A stretch of DNA of 64,000 nucleotides from Vanessa cardui (lineage: Eukaryota; Arthropoda; Insecta; Lepidoptera; Nymphalidae), in contig NC_061137.1 of assembly GCF_905220365.1 (NCBI RefSeq), positions 11,116,001 through 11,180,000 of the forward strand. Direction: 5' to 3'. A model generated the notes under the pieces. The model was not told the origin of the DNA and made no database searches. It worked only from the letters and a program-made list of their open reading frames with translations. Position numbers and translations under genes: made by a program. The stretch's first letter is position 1. Every line of letters begins with the position of its first letter. Of the stretch, positions 25,260 to 38,133 are shown piece after piece.

Positions 25260-28200
25260 CTACGCTTCTGGATTTTTCTTCATGAGCTGTAAGTCAGCTT
25301 CCACCATATCCCGGACGAGTTGCTCGAAGGTCACACGAGGTTTCCATCCCAACTTCTGTTTAGCTTTCGAGGGATCACCCAGCAATAGATCCTGAAATAT
25401 ATTTAGTATTATTTTGTATTTTCAGTGAGCATGTAAAGAGTAACAAAGTCTAATTAAAAATGACGCAACGGATTTTGAAGCGATTCGTTTAGTGTGTGGA
25501 GTGTGGAGTGTTCCAAGAAGAAGTTATATAATACATGGATAATATAGTGAAGATATACTGATAGTTTTAGAAGTTTCCAATGTGATGTAAATAAAAAAAT
25601 CCTGCAGTATATTTAGTATTAATATTACACACGTTCCAAGCCGGGGTTGCTTTTTTGTTTTTAGTTAATAATAATAATTGACTGACATTGGGTACACCAA
25701 ATGTGGGTAATGATAAGAAGAATATGTCTATTTTATGTATACCATTTCAAAACTTAAAATTTTCAACACAACATTCTAACACTGAAATAAAAAACATACG
25801 AGCATCAACTTTGCGAAACTATTGGCAGGACTGTGCCTCAGTTCCAAAAGGTCGCATCCCATTGTTACCGCGCGTGTTTTGTTAACATAGGGTCATTCTC
25901 TATGGCCACTCACCACTTCCGTGGGCCGGAAGTACTTTGCGTTGACCTTCACCAGTAACTCGTCCGTGTCAGCGTCGTGACCCGTTTCGTTCTCCCCCTC
26001 CCCCCTCCAGGCTATCTTCCTCCCGACGTACGAGAACGCCTTCTCAACAAACTCCCTGACGCTGTGCGCTTCTCCCGTCGCGACTACGAAGTCTTCTGGT
26101 TCCTCTTGTTGGAGCATCAGCCACATGGCCTTTAGTAATTTTACAAATTAATCAAAAATCACAGAAACGAGACAGAACAAGATTATATCTAACACTATAT
26201 ACCAGTTAGATTTGAAATATTTTTTCATTTAATAATCCAGAAATTCTTTATTTTTTCCATTGGGGACCGAAATAACTAAATCACCCTGAACGTTTACGAA
26301 TAACGGGAAAGTTCATAGCAAACTTCGCGATAAATAGTGAGATATTCCTAGTCTTTTGTATTATTTCTTATGCATATAAACAGTGGAGCGTCAAGAATCA
26401 CCCATCCAATAAACCAACAAAGCGTTATAAACTACTACAAACTTGACAACTAAGTACCACGAGACTGTAGTATTAATACTATAATACAACCAATTATGAG
26501 TTATTTCACTTAAGATTTCACGACATATTTGATATCGCTGATTATCTCTTTGGAACCAGAGGACTCACATGACTACTTTCATAAACCCCCAGAGATAACG
26601 CTGGACACATGTATTAATCAGAGTTTATTTTACATGAATATGCAGAGAATAATATTGGACCAGAAAATGACATAGGATACTTTTTAAAGAACAAAGACAA
26701 AGCAAGGAACTATCCTACCTCAACATAATCCTTGGCATGCCCCCAATCCCGCTTGCAGTCCAAGTTACCAAGTTCCAGGTGCTTCATCAAACCAAGTTGT
26801 ATCTTGGCAACTCCCCTGGTGATCTTCCTCGTCACGAAGTTCTCCCCGCGCCGAGGGCTCTCGTGGTTGAACAGGAGACCGTTACAAGCGAACATGCCGT
26901 ACGCCTCTCGGTAATTGACAACTATCCAGTAACCGTATAGTTTTGCACATGCTGTGGAAAAATGCCTTAAAGTAAAGTAATAGCCTGTAAATTTCCCACT
27001 GCTGGGCTAAAGCCTCCTCTTCCATTAAGGAGAGGACTTGGAACATATTCCACCACGCTGTTCCAATGCGAGTTGATGGAATACACATCTGGCAGAATTT
27101 CTATCAAATTAGACTAATGCAAGTTTCCTCATGATGTTTTCCTTCACCGCCGAGCACGAGATGAATTATAAAAACAATTTAATGACACACACATGAATAT
27201 TCAGTGGTGCTCGCCTGGGTTTGAACACGCAATCATCAGTTAAGATGCACGGGTTCTAACTACTAGTCCATCTCGGCTTGTGGGAGACCATAAGTTGCCA
27301 TTTATTATCTGAAAGTATATATTACTGCTCTATCTATTAATGTGTATTCTAGGCACAGCCTACATTACTTACCATAAGGCGATCTTGGATAAAATGGTGT
27401 TTTTTCAGTCTGTGGCACTTCAACGACTTTTCCATAGAGCTCTGACGTGGAAGCCTGATATATCCTCGTTTCCTTCTCCAGTCCTGCCGTTCTGACTGCT
27501 TCCAGGAGACGTAACGTGCCTAAAGCATCTACTTGTGCCGTATATTCACTCAGTTCGAAGGATACTTTTACGTGTGACTGAGCTCCTAAATTGTATATTT
27601 CTTTGGGTCTAATCTGGAAAAGAATACTTTACTGTGACTATATATTAGGGGATATTATCCTGCCGATGTTTTAAATAAACATATAAATGTAATTTGAAAT
27701 AAATACGGGACTAAAAACTATGTGGAACGTTACAATTTACCAAGAACTGAGATAGCCATTACCAAGAACGGATTAGGTTCTTATCTGGGAAGTAATATTG
27801 GTTTTTCACATGCTTCAATTATGTTATCCATTTACTCAGCGGTAAAAAAAGTGTAAGTGAAATCGCATCAGTTGAATTTTACACATAAACCAGAAGCGAA
27901 GAAGCATATTCAAATAAGGCCGAAACTTTATCTTGTCTTGATAAAAGGCAATCCCATTAATGAAAAACTGGCCGAACTGATGATAAGCAACATATTCAAA
28001 GATTATGATATGATTAATTTTTAAAATTAGGTGACGTGATTTTATGAGTCATCAACTTAAATTGATTGTATTGAAATATTTTTGATATTAAGATTTCGAT
28101 TGCGCGTTAAGAGATACTTAAAGAAATTTAAAATGCACCGTTATCGTACAATGACTGAGGAATCCCGTGTTTGTTATTTATTTGACGGCTTCATTATGTG

Positions 28201-31200
28201 TGCACGACAAATTTTCACGTTTAGCTTGGTCACGTGAATGATGTTTGTTACACAATCGCATTAAAACAGCTCGACAGATGTAAATGATATTTGACACTGA
28301 GATAGATTACAGCCCAGTGTATATAGGCTACATTTTTCCAAACTAGTGACCCGCCCCGGCTTCGCACGAGTGCAATATTGATACTAAATATACTACAGAA
28401 TTTGTTTATTAACGACATCACATTGCAAACTTCTAAAATTATCTTAGTGTTTCTTTATTTATGTATTATATATAAAAACCTTCCTCTCGAATCACTCTAT
28501 CTATTAAAAATAACCGCATCAAAATGCGTTGCGTAATTTTAAATATTAAAGCGTACAACCCTTTTTTTCTGTCCCTGTGTCCCTACATAGGGACAGAAAA
28601 AGTGATTTTGTTTTATACTATGTAAAGAAAATACACTGAAAAACTGACTGAGCCCTAGGAGACAATCAGACAGGCGGAAAGTAATATTTTATCTACATTA
28701 TCCTATATTAATATTATAAATGTGAAAGTAACTCTGTCTGTCTGTCTGCACTTTGACGTCCAAGCCTTTGAGCAAAGCATAAATTTGATTAAATTTCTTA
28801 TGAAGCAAACTTGATCTCCAAGACACTCACATGGCATTTTTCCCTAACACCTCACAACTAACATTCCAAAATGCGAGCGAAACCGCGGACGATTACTAGT
28901 ATATAATATACTACTCATCAAAAGATCTCTGAAACTATATTGTCTTGAAAATTTAGCATAGTTACAACTTTCGTGACATATCGCATTAGGAAGATTTGGT
29001 AATTTCATCTTTATGGGAGAGGTTTATTTGTACGTATTTTATCCGTACGTAATTGTGACGGATAGACACATTTTGATGCCAAAAGATTAAGAATAAACAA
29101 ACACACTTAGCACGTAAAAACGTTTTATAATTTACTTTAAGATTAATATCATGTAAAACATTCGGTAAATCTATTTCTTAGAAAACTATGTATATGTTAT
29201 CGGTTTAAGTGAGTTTGTAAAACGATAAGAAAATGTTGTAACAATTATTGGCTATTTTAGCGACGAACGTAAAGATTTTTAATTTTTGATGAATATATTT
29301 TATTTCTTTAGTATTGTAGGTATCCGTAAATGTTCCAAGACTGGACTAAAACCTATTTTCCAAAGGTACAACAAAAATTTTTCTGACATATGCAACTGAT
29401 TATTTTCTCAGGCAGAAAAAAATAGATGGTATTTATCCAGAATTTAATTCACGATCTCTGTTTAAGATCCAAGTATTATATCGATACTGGGTCATTTCCG
29501 CTCAATAATTATTCACAGATAAAATAAACACACATGGCTTCGTTTATTGATTTCGTGATTTCAGTTTACATTTTTTTTATCACAAAGTTAATCGAGTGTT
29601 CATGTAAACTTTAATTTTAAATTTATAAAATATTAAATTTTTATCTTGTTTAGATTATTAATGATAATATTTACTATTACAATTTATTTTAAAAAGGCGG
29701 GCAATAAAATTGATCCGATGGAAAATTTCTGTATATGGTAAGAAACCACCCTTAATACCAGTAATATGCCAGAAAACATCATATAACTGATGTTAAGATT
29801 CTAAATGTCTGGTGCCTGTACAATGGCTCACTGGCCTTCAAATGATTATCTAAGGCTCAAAATATTAAGGGGTTGTATGTAATATGAATGTAATAGATTT
29901 CGTTTTTTTTTTTTTTATAATATTTTAAATAGCAAGCGGACGCACAAATAGTGACTTCTATGTGGTCTCAGACAGTTTCCTCAGACATCAGCGTCGTAAA
30001 AAATATTAACCAGCGCCAATGAGTTACCAACATAAAACTTAGTATTTCTAATTGGCGGTAGATTAGGCTTGTACAGAGCCCTACTACCAAGTACTATTAA
30101 GTAGATAGCCCGATATCACGCTACGACTTACGACGTTTTGGCACTTGGCTAATGGCACTACAAATCAAAGTATGACACATTTCTGCTAGCTAGCATGTTT
30201 TATCGATATCTGTGATCTTGTTACAAATACATTGATACTAATCAATAGTTCTAATTCTATACTTCAAACTTATGCGATGTACTTACATAATTATATCATA
30301 CGAGTTATTGTATTATATATTGCTAAGGTTGAATCCTCATTGTGAAAAATAGGAACCTTATTTTTCAGCATAGTAAGGAAAATGTCAAGGTTAAATTTTA
30401 GTATATACTTACAATGTTTCTGACAAAAAAGGGATATTTAGCCTTGTCACGTACTGTAGTACTGGCGTTTACGCATACAGATCATACGAAACGTCAGCCA
30501 AAATAAATGTATTGATATAGCAATAGTACTATTATAAAGCAATACTAAATTTAAACTATGTAAAATAACATAGTGTATGAGAATTACTTACATTGCGGCT
30601 TCTATAAAACCTAAGCCGTTTTTTGGGCCATAAAATCGTCAATATACATTAACTTCATCTGTTTGGAAATTTAAAAAAAGCAACATTCTAAATTTAATGT
30701 CTACATATCGAGGCCCATGTATGAATATAACTTGAACTATATACCGATGAACTACTTACACTTTGCATTTTACTTTACTTTGTATCCAGTATAAAGAACA
30801 ATATTGTTACAATGCACCAGTACATACATATATTGCCATAGTATAAACACAGAGGACTATTACATTGTAACACCATCAACAATTGTTTTTAAAAGGCCTT
30901 GAATATATTATATGCATGACAATACAGTATGTTCACCTATAAACGCCTGCATAGTAGTCTATTATGACAAAAATAGTAATAAATATTTATAAAACTGTAT
31001 TGTCAATATCCCATTATTGGGCTAAGGCCACCTCTTCTATTGAAAAGAACTTCATACTTTTTATAGTATACTACTTCAATTATGCTGGTTTATTTTTAAC
31101 CGAAACGAGGAAGGTTCCTATAAGGATTTCCTTCAAATTCAACAAGAAAAATTCAATGGTGCTAGGCCAGGTATAATCAATTCCAAATCCTATTTTATAA

Positions 31201-32197
31201 ATAACTAAAATTCAAAAAGGTCATATCATAATATAAATGGAAGTGTTTGAATTCATTTTTTGATGAATAATGTAATGTTTGGATCTGGAAGTTAAATATA
31301 AATATTTTAAAAATACCTTAGTTATAATACTAATGAGGCAGGTTGTGTCTGTGAGGTCTCCATAATGTAGGTGCATCTGACCACCTGTATGACAAGCCGG
31401 CTGACCATACAAGTGTTGTATTCTACCTAAGAAATAAAGTGATAATTATTGCCATTATATACTCCTGTCCATGCACATCTCATCATTTACATAATATAAT
31501 ATATTATTAATAATACTAATGGTTAGTACTACGAATGAAATATCTAATATCAAGACAGGCTGAAATATGAAAAAAATAATATCAGCAATAAAGTTAAGTC
31601 TAATATAAAAAAAAAAAAAAATTAGATACATTAAACAGAACAGTTCTTTACGCATATTATATATTTCCATGTATATATTATAAGTCTACAATGTTATGTA
31701 TCTGGAGCTTACCTGTGTTAAATGAGGAGGATCGGCGAAGTATTCCATGTACTTCATAGCCTTTTTTAATTAAAAATTCTGCTAAATAGGAACCATCCTA
31801 AAATAATATTCATATTGTATATTAACATTTAAGTTCAGGATAGAAGCTAATCATTTCTACCCATTATGTATTACATTCAAAACAAATACAAATGTTTCAT
31901 TATTCTATAAATTATTAAGCAAATATTTAACTCATTTTTTCATGTTTAACATCTTTATATAGGTCTATTAAATTAACAAATAATGTTATATGAACTACTT
32001 AATGTAATAATTATAAGATTTTATGACACGATACAATTGCATTCTTTTTAAAAAGGGCTACACTTTTTGCCAACGAAGCGAAAACTTAAATATTTATGTT
32101 TTTATAGTTCCTTAAGAATAAAACTTACTTGTCCAGTTATTCCAGTAATTAAAGCCACCTTCTTGTTACCATTAGCGCTAGACCCTTCGCCGGACAT
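25260..32197 (-). CDS. GDP-mannose 4,6-dehydratase (7 exons)
   Basis: This enzyme converts GDP-mannose to GDP-4-keto-6-deoxymannose, the first step of de novo GDP-fucose synthesis in the cytosol. Exons on the minus strand: 32129-32197, 31713-31797, 31317-31426, 27373-27613, 26719-26951, 25914-26129 and 25260-25391. Phases match, giving 361 residues against about 372 in human GMDS. The NADP-binding Rossmann motif TGITGQDG is at residues 18-25, followed by EVHGILRRSSSFNTGRI. The catalytic region has QASTSELYGK and the YxxxK pair in YACAKLYGYW. Other family blocks are GLLFNHESPRRGENFVTRK, LGNLDCKRDWGHAKDYVE and GEAHSVREFVEKAF, and the end is DPSKAKQKLGWKPRV. The enzyme looks complete and functional. 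Intron 3 is about 3.7 kb and full of repeats. The gene is head-to-head with INTS11. Confidence 0.95.
25453..25655 (-). mobile_element. Helitron-like repeat in GMD intron
   Basis: The reverse complement shares the block with ATACTAAATATACTGCAGGATT and the downstream GCATTTTCG-like end with the copies at 1855 and 28341. It lies in the last intron of GMD. Ends are approximate. Confidence 0.4.
26978..27279 (-). mobile_element. tRNA-derived SINE, family A, in GMD intron
   Basis: On the minus strand the element begins with a head containing GAGATGGACTAGTAGTTAGAA and a box B (GTTCAAACCC-like). It then reads through ATTCATCTCGTGCTCGGCGG and ends in the CAGCAGTGGGAAATTTACAGG block. The insertion is between the two GMD exons at 26719-26951 and 27373-27613. 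Confidence 0.75.
28341..28640 (+). mobile_element. Helitron-like repeat in GMD intron 3
   Basis: It begins with CTAGTGACCCGCCCCGGCTTC and closely matches 1855-2110, including the CTACAGAATTTGTTTAT block. The Lep1-type Helitron assignment is from memory. Confidence 0.5.
28705..28905 (+). mobile_element. Second Helitron-like segment, CTAG end
   Basis: It starts near ATTATAAATGTGAAAGTAACTC and contains tandem TCTGTCTG units. It ends at CGGACGATTACTAG, an end of the CTRR type expected for Helitrons. The same head occurs at 51550 and a weaker one near 60770. Confidence 0.45.
29890..30092 (+). mobile_element. Decayed family C SINE-like copy
   Basis: After a T-run the blocks AGCGTCGTAAAAAATATTAACCA-like and TACAGAGCCCTACTACCAAG match family C in order, with large losses. 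It lies in GMD intron 3. Confidence 0.45.
31000..31175 (-). mobile_element. Very decayed family A SINE in GMD intron 3
   Basis: The CCCATTATTGGGCTAAGGCC block and a TGGTGCTAGGCC block keep the order of family A on the minus strand. Box regions are lost. It is an old copy. Confidence 0.35.
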
Positions 32198-33888
32198 TTT
32201 GTGTGTATATTTTTTAATCTAAAAGGGGAACGTAATAAAAAACACGTCTGCAACTCTCGAGCCGGCAACGTTTAATAATGATAAGCTTATCACATACGCT
32301 GTTACACATAGTCAACACCAATTAAACCCGGAATATAACAGAATTTACTTTTTGATTATACGTTTTAACATTGCTAATGCAATATGAGTGTAGTGAACCA
32401 TGTATTTTGATTAACGATTCACGGAAATTAGATGTTTCAGTACATTTTAATAAACAAAACTGCAGTAGTAAACCTAATGTCAAAATCAAAACGTTGTGTT
32501 CACGAACAAGCAAAATACAATTTAATCACAATTGCGTATGGAATTATTAATAAATTCAAAACGAGATGAATATAAATAAAATATTATACAAATTTATAAA
32601 AAATATTCTTAATATATGAATATAATAAAGATCGGTTTGGTCTGGATTAATGTGCAAAATATCTACAAATCCAAGAGAAATGATTTTTCAAGATATATTT
32701 AAAGAAGTGCAGTAATTACTTTTCAATCAAAAATTATGTCTTTTAAAGCTTATTACAATTTAAAAAGTGTTATTAATGACTCGTAGGAGGAATTTAAGAA
32801 CAGATTTGAGAATATACGTAAAATTAAAAATTGTTAAGGACTAGGGTACGTGATGTATTGTTTGCTGTAATACTGAATATACATAAAACATAGTCAAAGT
32901 CCAGTAAAAATATATGATAACGCCTTAATTGTTTTTTTGTTAATTGGTTACGAATAAACAACTTTGAAAAAAATTATTTGATATAGAACGCAGAAATAAG
33001 TGTTAAAGTGACGGTAGTGCCTATATTTTTTTATTACATTGTGCATAAATATTTAAGATATGTGATATAATAGAAAGTTATAGGTATTTTCGAAACATAA
33101 AAAAGATATTTAATACTGTCTGGTAAAACTTGTTGTTTAAAATTGTCGTGCATATTTATTATAATAAATTCAAAAATTGGGTCTTTCGATGGTGGATGTC
33201 TAATTTTATTTTTAGTCGACCTGTTTCCATTCATCTGCTATAGCGCGTCAAGTGTAAGTTGGCGTGTGGCAAAAACAAGTACCAATTTTTTGTGTTCATT
33301 TAATATCTTATTTGTTTTATTTACTCTTATTAAGAAAACTCACCCAAAATCTATTAAAAATGAGACGTAGAGAATTATTTTCTAGGGAGATATTGGTAAA
33401 ATAAACAAAAAAGTGGCAAAACAAAGGTGTAGCAGGTGCTGCCACAGGAACGCCAACTTATACTTGACAGTCTATAACTTAGTGAATTCTTTCACTCTTT
33501 TTAGCTTAGGTAGCGCCATCTGAATTTCATATTTTTTAGGAACATTTGTTATACACGAAGAAACCTCTACACATCCATCCATAATCTGACATTTGTTCTA
33601 TTAGGTTGTTTTTTTAATCTGACATTACTAAGTAATAATTATTGTAAACTTGATTTTGATATCAAGGTTCAAGATTAATTGTTTTTTAAAACTAACTTTG
33701 TAAAAAAACGTGGTGCCATGACTATATTCCTATATAAATTGAAATAATATTTGTACACAACAATATAAACATGATTTATGTCAGTGTTAATCTTTAAAAA
33801 CGCAATAACCTGCGAATACGTAAAGTTATTACTACTATAACTTATTAATATATATTATTATTAGCGACAACAGCATAATTCCATTGAG
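32198..33888. promoter_or_regulatory. Divergent intergenic region GMD/INTS11
   Basis: About 1.7 kb separates the two start codons and should contain both promoters. I see no coding exon. The main structure is a pair of inverted repeats at 33239-33271 and 33440-33476 (see separate entry). No TATA box stands out. Confidence 0.5.
33239..33476. mobile_element. Putative MITE with ~33-bp imperfect inverted ends
   Basis: The left arm contains GTCAAGTGTAAGTTGGCG and ends GTGGCA. The right arm is the reverse complement of nearly the same sequence (TGCCACAGG, then CGCCAACTTATACTTGAC). Both outer ends read TATAG or its complement. The interior has no coding capacity. It may be a small DNA transposon in the INTS11 upstream region. 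I could not fix the target duplication. Confidence 0.55.
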
Positions 33889-35676
33889 ATGCCTGAGATT
33901 AAGATAACCCCTCTAGGCGCAGGCCAAGATGTCGGTCGCAGTTGTATTTTGCTGTCCATGGGCGGCAAAAACATCATGTTGGATTGCGGCATGCATATGG
34001 GATACAATGACGAGAGGCGGTTTCCAGATTTCTCTTACATAGTGCCCGAAGGCCCTATAACAAGTCAGATTGACTGTGTCATTATTTCACACTTTCATCT
34101 TGATCATTGCGGTGCCTTACCATACATGTCTGAGATGGTAGGTTACACGGGTCCAATTTATATGACACACCCCACAAAGGCTATAGCACCTATTCTCCTA
34201 GAAGATATGAGAAAGGTTGCTGTAGAAAGGAAAGGAGAATCCAACTTTTTTACTTCTCAAATGATTAAGGATTGTATTAAGAAGGTTACTGCTGTAACAT
34301 TACATCAATCTGTTATGGTAGACAATGAGTTGGAAATAAAAGCTTATTATGCAGGTCATGTACTCGGTGCTGCCATGTTTTGGATAAGAGTTGGATCCCA
34401 GTCTGTCGTGTATACTGGGGATTACAATATGACTCCAGATAGACATTTGGGAGCAGCATGGATTGATAAATGCAGGCCAGATCTTTTAATTTCAGAGTCC
34501 ACTTATGCAACTACAATAAGAGATTCTAAGCGTTGTCGTGAGAGAGATTTCTTGAAGAAAGTTCACGAATGCGTTGAAAAAGGAGGAAAGGTTTTGATTC
34601 CTGTTTTTGCACTAGGAAGAGCACAAGAACTTTGTATTCTATTAGAAACATATTGGGAGCGTATGAATTTAAAGTATCCTGTCTACTTTGCTTTGGGTTT
34701 AACAGAAAAAGCCAATAACTACTATAAAATGTTTATCACATGGACAAATCAAAAAATCCGCAAGACATTCGTCCAAAGGAATATGTTTGATTTTAAACAC
34801 ATCAAACCATTTGATAAATCATACATTGACAATCCAGGTGCAATGGTGGTGTTTGCTACTCCTGGAATGTTACATGCTGGTTTATCATTGAACATATTTA
34901 AAAAATGGGCCCCATATGAGCAGAACATGTTAATTATGCCCGGTTTCTGTGTCCAAGGAACTGTCGGACATAAAATATTGAATGGGGCAAAGAAGATTGA
35001 ATTTGAAAATCGACAAGTAGTCGAAGTCAAGATGGCAGTAGAGTACATGTCTTTTTCTGCACATGCTGATGCAAAGGGAATTATGCAATTGATTCAATAT
35101 TGTGAACCAAAGAATGTTTTATTAGTACATGGTGAGGCTCAAAAAATGGAATTCTTGAAAGACAAAATCGAAAAAGAATTTAAGATAAGTTGCTTTATGC
35201 CAGCCAATGGTGAAACAGCTGTTATAAACACTCCTACAAAGATACCTATTGATGTATCTTTGAGGCTATTGAAGGCAGAGGCTGTTAGATACAATGCCCA
35301 GCCGCCAGATCCAAAAAGGCGTCGAGTTGTTCATGGAGTTCTTTGCGTTAAAGATAATAGACTTTCATTCTTAGATATAGATGAGATTTGTGATGAAATT
35401 GGTATAAATAGACATGTGATTAGGTTTACAAGTACTGTTCGTTTTGATGATCCTGGTTCTGCAGTAAAAACTGCTGAAAAGTTGAAGACCTTGCTAGCAG
35501 AGAAACTTCAAGGTTGGTCAATAACAATATCTGATGGTAATATATCTGTCGAATCAGTTCTAATTAAAGTTGAAGGTGATGATGATAATACTAAGAGTAT
35601 ATATGTGTCATGGACCAATCAGGATGAGGATTTGGGTAGTTATATATTAGGATTATTACAATCAATGGTCCAGTAA
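33889..35676 (+). CDS. Integrator complex subunit 11 (endonuclease)
   Basis: INTS11 is the metallo-beta-lactamase/beta-CASP nuclease of Integrator. It cleaves the 3' ends of snRNA precursors and attenuates paused RNA polymerase II transcripts in the nucleus. The frame encodes 595 residues; human INTS11 has 600. The start MPEIKITPLGAGQDVG matches the family N-terminus exactly in position. The zinc motif HFHLDH is at 68-73 and the catalytic Glu is at 203 (ISESTYA). GTVGHKILNG and the MSFSAHAD block belong to the beta-CASP part and its metal-ligand motifs. The last 140 residues form the C-terminal domain that pairs with INTS9. All active-site residues are present. The coding region has no intron, unlike its neighbours. 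Poly(A) signals AATAAA are at 35720-35725 and 35733-35738. Confidence 0.97.
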   Translation: MPEIKITPLGAGQDVGRSCILLSMGGKNIMLDCGMHMGYNDERRFPDFSYIVPEGPITSQIDCVIISHFHLDHCGALPYMSEMVGYTGPIYMTHPTKAIAPILLEDMRKVAVERKGESNFFTSQMIKDCIKKVTAVTLHQSVMVDNELEIKAYYAGHVLGAAMFWIRVGSQSVVYTGDYNMTPDRHLGAAWIDKCRPDLLISESTYATTIRDSKRCRERDFLKKVHECVEKGGKVLIPVFALGRAQELCILLETYWERMNLKYPVYFALGLTEKANNYYKMFITWTNQKIRKTFVQRNMFDFKHIKPFDKSYIDNPGAMVVFATPGMLHAGLSLNIFKKWAPYEQNMLIMPGFCVQGTVGHKILNGAKKIEFENRQVVEVKMAVEYMSFSAHADAKGIMQLIQYCEPKNVLLVHGEAQKMEFLKDKIEKEFKISCFMPANGETAVINTPTKIPIDVSLRLLKAEAVRYNAQPPDPKRRRVVHGVLCVKDNRLSFLDIDEICDEIGINRHVIRFTSTVRFDDPGSAVKTAEKLKTLLAEKLQGWSITISDGNISVESVLIKVEGDDDNTKSIYVSWTNQDEDLGSYILGLLQSMVQ

Positions 35677-35719
35677 CTATTAGTAATGTAAGAAAAGTTA
35701 TTTTTGGTATTAAATCTTT

Positions 35720-35738
35720 AATAAATGGGTAAATAAAT
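35720..35738 (+). terminator. INTS11 poly(A) signals
   Basis: Overlapping AATAAA hexamers lie 44 to 62 bases after the INTS11 stop codon. The TTLL15-like gene ends on the other strand only about 360 bases further on. Confidence 0.6.
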
Positions 35739-36100
35739 AAATCTTGTTTTATTTACAAGCACCAAGTGATGTCATTATTGCATTTTCCTTGAAACCATAA
35801 ATACTGTAATTTGTTCATTTGATTAGCGCTTTTTATTTGTTCTAAGTTGTTTGAATTTGGCATCTGTAAAAAAAAAATGACTCAGTGTAACTATAACTTG
35901 TGAAATAATGTTATCAATTTGCGTACATTATCTGTTCATAATGAACTACAAGTGTTTTTGTTAAAACACGCGGGCGAAAATAAGTTTATTATAAAACATT
36001 AACTTTTAGAGTTAATTACTAAATTTAAATATAAAAATATTTGTGTCATATCAATATTAAAAGAGCAATAACTGAATTTATTTTTTGACGTTTATTCGAA

Positions 36101-38067
36101 TTAGCATACCATCCGAGGCGGGAATAGTCTTTTAAAGTCTCCTTTGTGCAGATATTCTCTGTGTGCGTTCAGTAAGCTTGTTTTTAGCTTAGGTTCTAGG
36201 CATGGTTTACATAATTTGCAAATATCAGATGAATCGCAATTATCCTTGCATATCGTACTGCACTCGTGGCTGTAAACTGCTATATTTTTCTGCGATGATA
36301 TCATGTTTCCCGCTGCATTGTTACTGAAACATTTATTTTTTATTACATTTGTGGCCGCATATTACATAATAACCGACCATATCTTAAAAGACGATTAATT
36401 TGTTATTTTTAGATATTTCCTGTTATCAATAATGTTATTTTAATAATATTTATCTCCGAATAGGTTCATTGTAGGCATATGATTTTTTGTCAGTAGTATA
36501 AAATAAATAGTTGCTGACATGTGTATCATAAAAGTATAACGAGCGTACAAGATGTTTGCTTGACTCTAAGAATACTAAAACACTAAAGGCCAGCTGAATA
36601 TTTAAATCAAGTGTTTTTTTTTTAAATAAAATAACTGGTCTAGTTTTTTTGAACTATAGAATAAAACGTTTTGATAATACCTTAGTAGTATGGGTAGGTA
36701 TTTTGAATTTTCGAAAACTGTAAGCAGCTCATATCAATAAATTAATGTTTTTTTTTTCGTTATTAATAGATAACAACTACAAAATCAAACGTGTTACAGA
36801 AAATGTAATGCGTTTCGAGAATGTAAGAAACATATAATATGGGTATAATAATTTACAACATATCTATCAACAGTTGGTTGTATATATTATATTAAATGTA
36901 GTATAAGCTCTAAGACCAATAGCCAGTGACGGATTTACAAATCTGTCGCTAGTAGGCTAGTAGGCTATTAAACTTTTGCCGCCCCTACTTCTTTTTTCAA
37001 CATTTATGGTTTGTGTTCTATCGTCCTCATTTTCATTTTTGCCGTTACTAGTATGATTAATTTTCCAACCAACTATGTAGTGACGAGTATACGGTTTGCG
37101 GACGTAATGTGTATACATATAATTATAAGTTTTTTTTTTTAATTTCTGTAAGATAATAACAAATTTGGGCTAAATTTACTGCCCCTCTAAATCTGCCGCT
37201 TTAGGCTCCAGCCTACTTAGCCTATTGGTAAATCCGCCACTGCCAATAGCACATCATGAGCCACACTGGAATATTACTTCGAACTCAAATGTGTATCACT
37301 GATGACGTCATTATCTTACAGGAGCAAAACAATTTATTGAAGAAATGATGTTCGATTATGATGTTCGATTATATTAATATATGAGACAACATCACATACA
37401 TTACTCTGATCCCAATGTAAGTAGCTAAAGCACTTGTCTTATGGAAAATCAGAAATAACGACGGCACCACGAACACACAGACCCAAGACAACATAGAAAA
37501 CTAATAATAATCTACATCGACTCGGCCGGGAATCGAACCCGGGACCTCAGAGTGGCGTACCCTTGAAAACCGGTATACACACCACTCGACCATGGAGGTC
37601 ATGGAGGAATTGACTATATATAAAATGATCAGCAGTCTTATTGCCCTTGATTACAAATGAATAACACTTACTTATTAACAGAATTAGCAACTCCGACAAG
37701 ATTAAACAGGTTGTACAGAACTTGTTCGTATAGAAGCTGGTTCGGAGGATAGTGAGCTGAACTTAAGTTTGGAGACATGTTGGCTTCCAACAGATACACT
37801 TTGAAATCTTCGTCCAAAACGAGATCGAAACGCATCATTTCGAAGAAGTTCTCTTTTGACGGGTAGTTTTTTAACTGTGGACAAAGTATTAGTACTTTTT
37901 AATTATTATCTAAATACATATAGTAAAAACAGTACAGTAACAGCCTGCAAATTTAGTTTTGGAACATATTCCATTAAGCTGTTCCAATGCGAAATTAGAC
38001 ACATGCAGGTTTCCTCTAGATGTTTTGCTTCACCGCTGAGCATGAGATGAATTGTAAACACAAATTA

Positions 38068-38133
<66 letters not shown>

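Noticed and set aside
38020..38133. Start of the LINE open frame with repeated Ile-Tyr residues
   Set aside because: It is a TA microsatellite and SINE remnant read in frame, not LINE protein.
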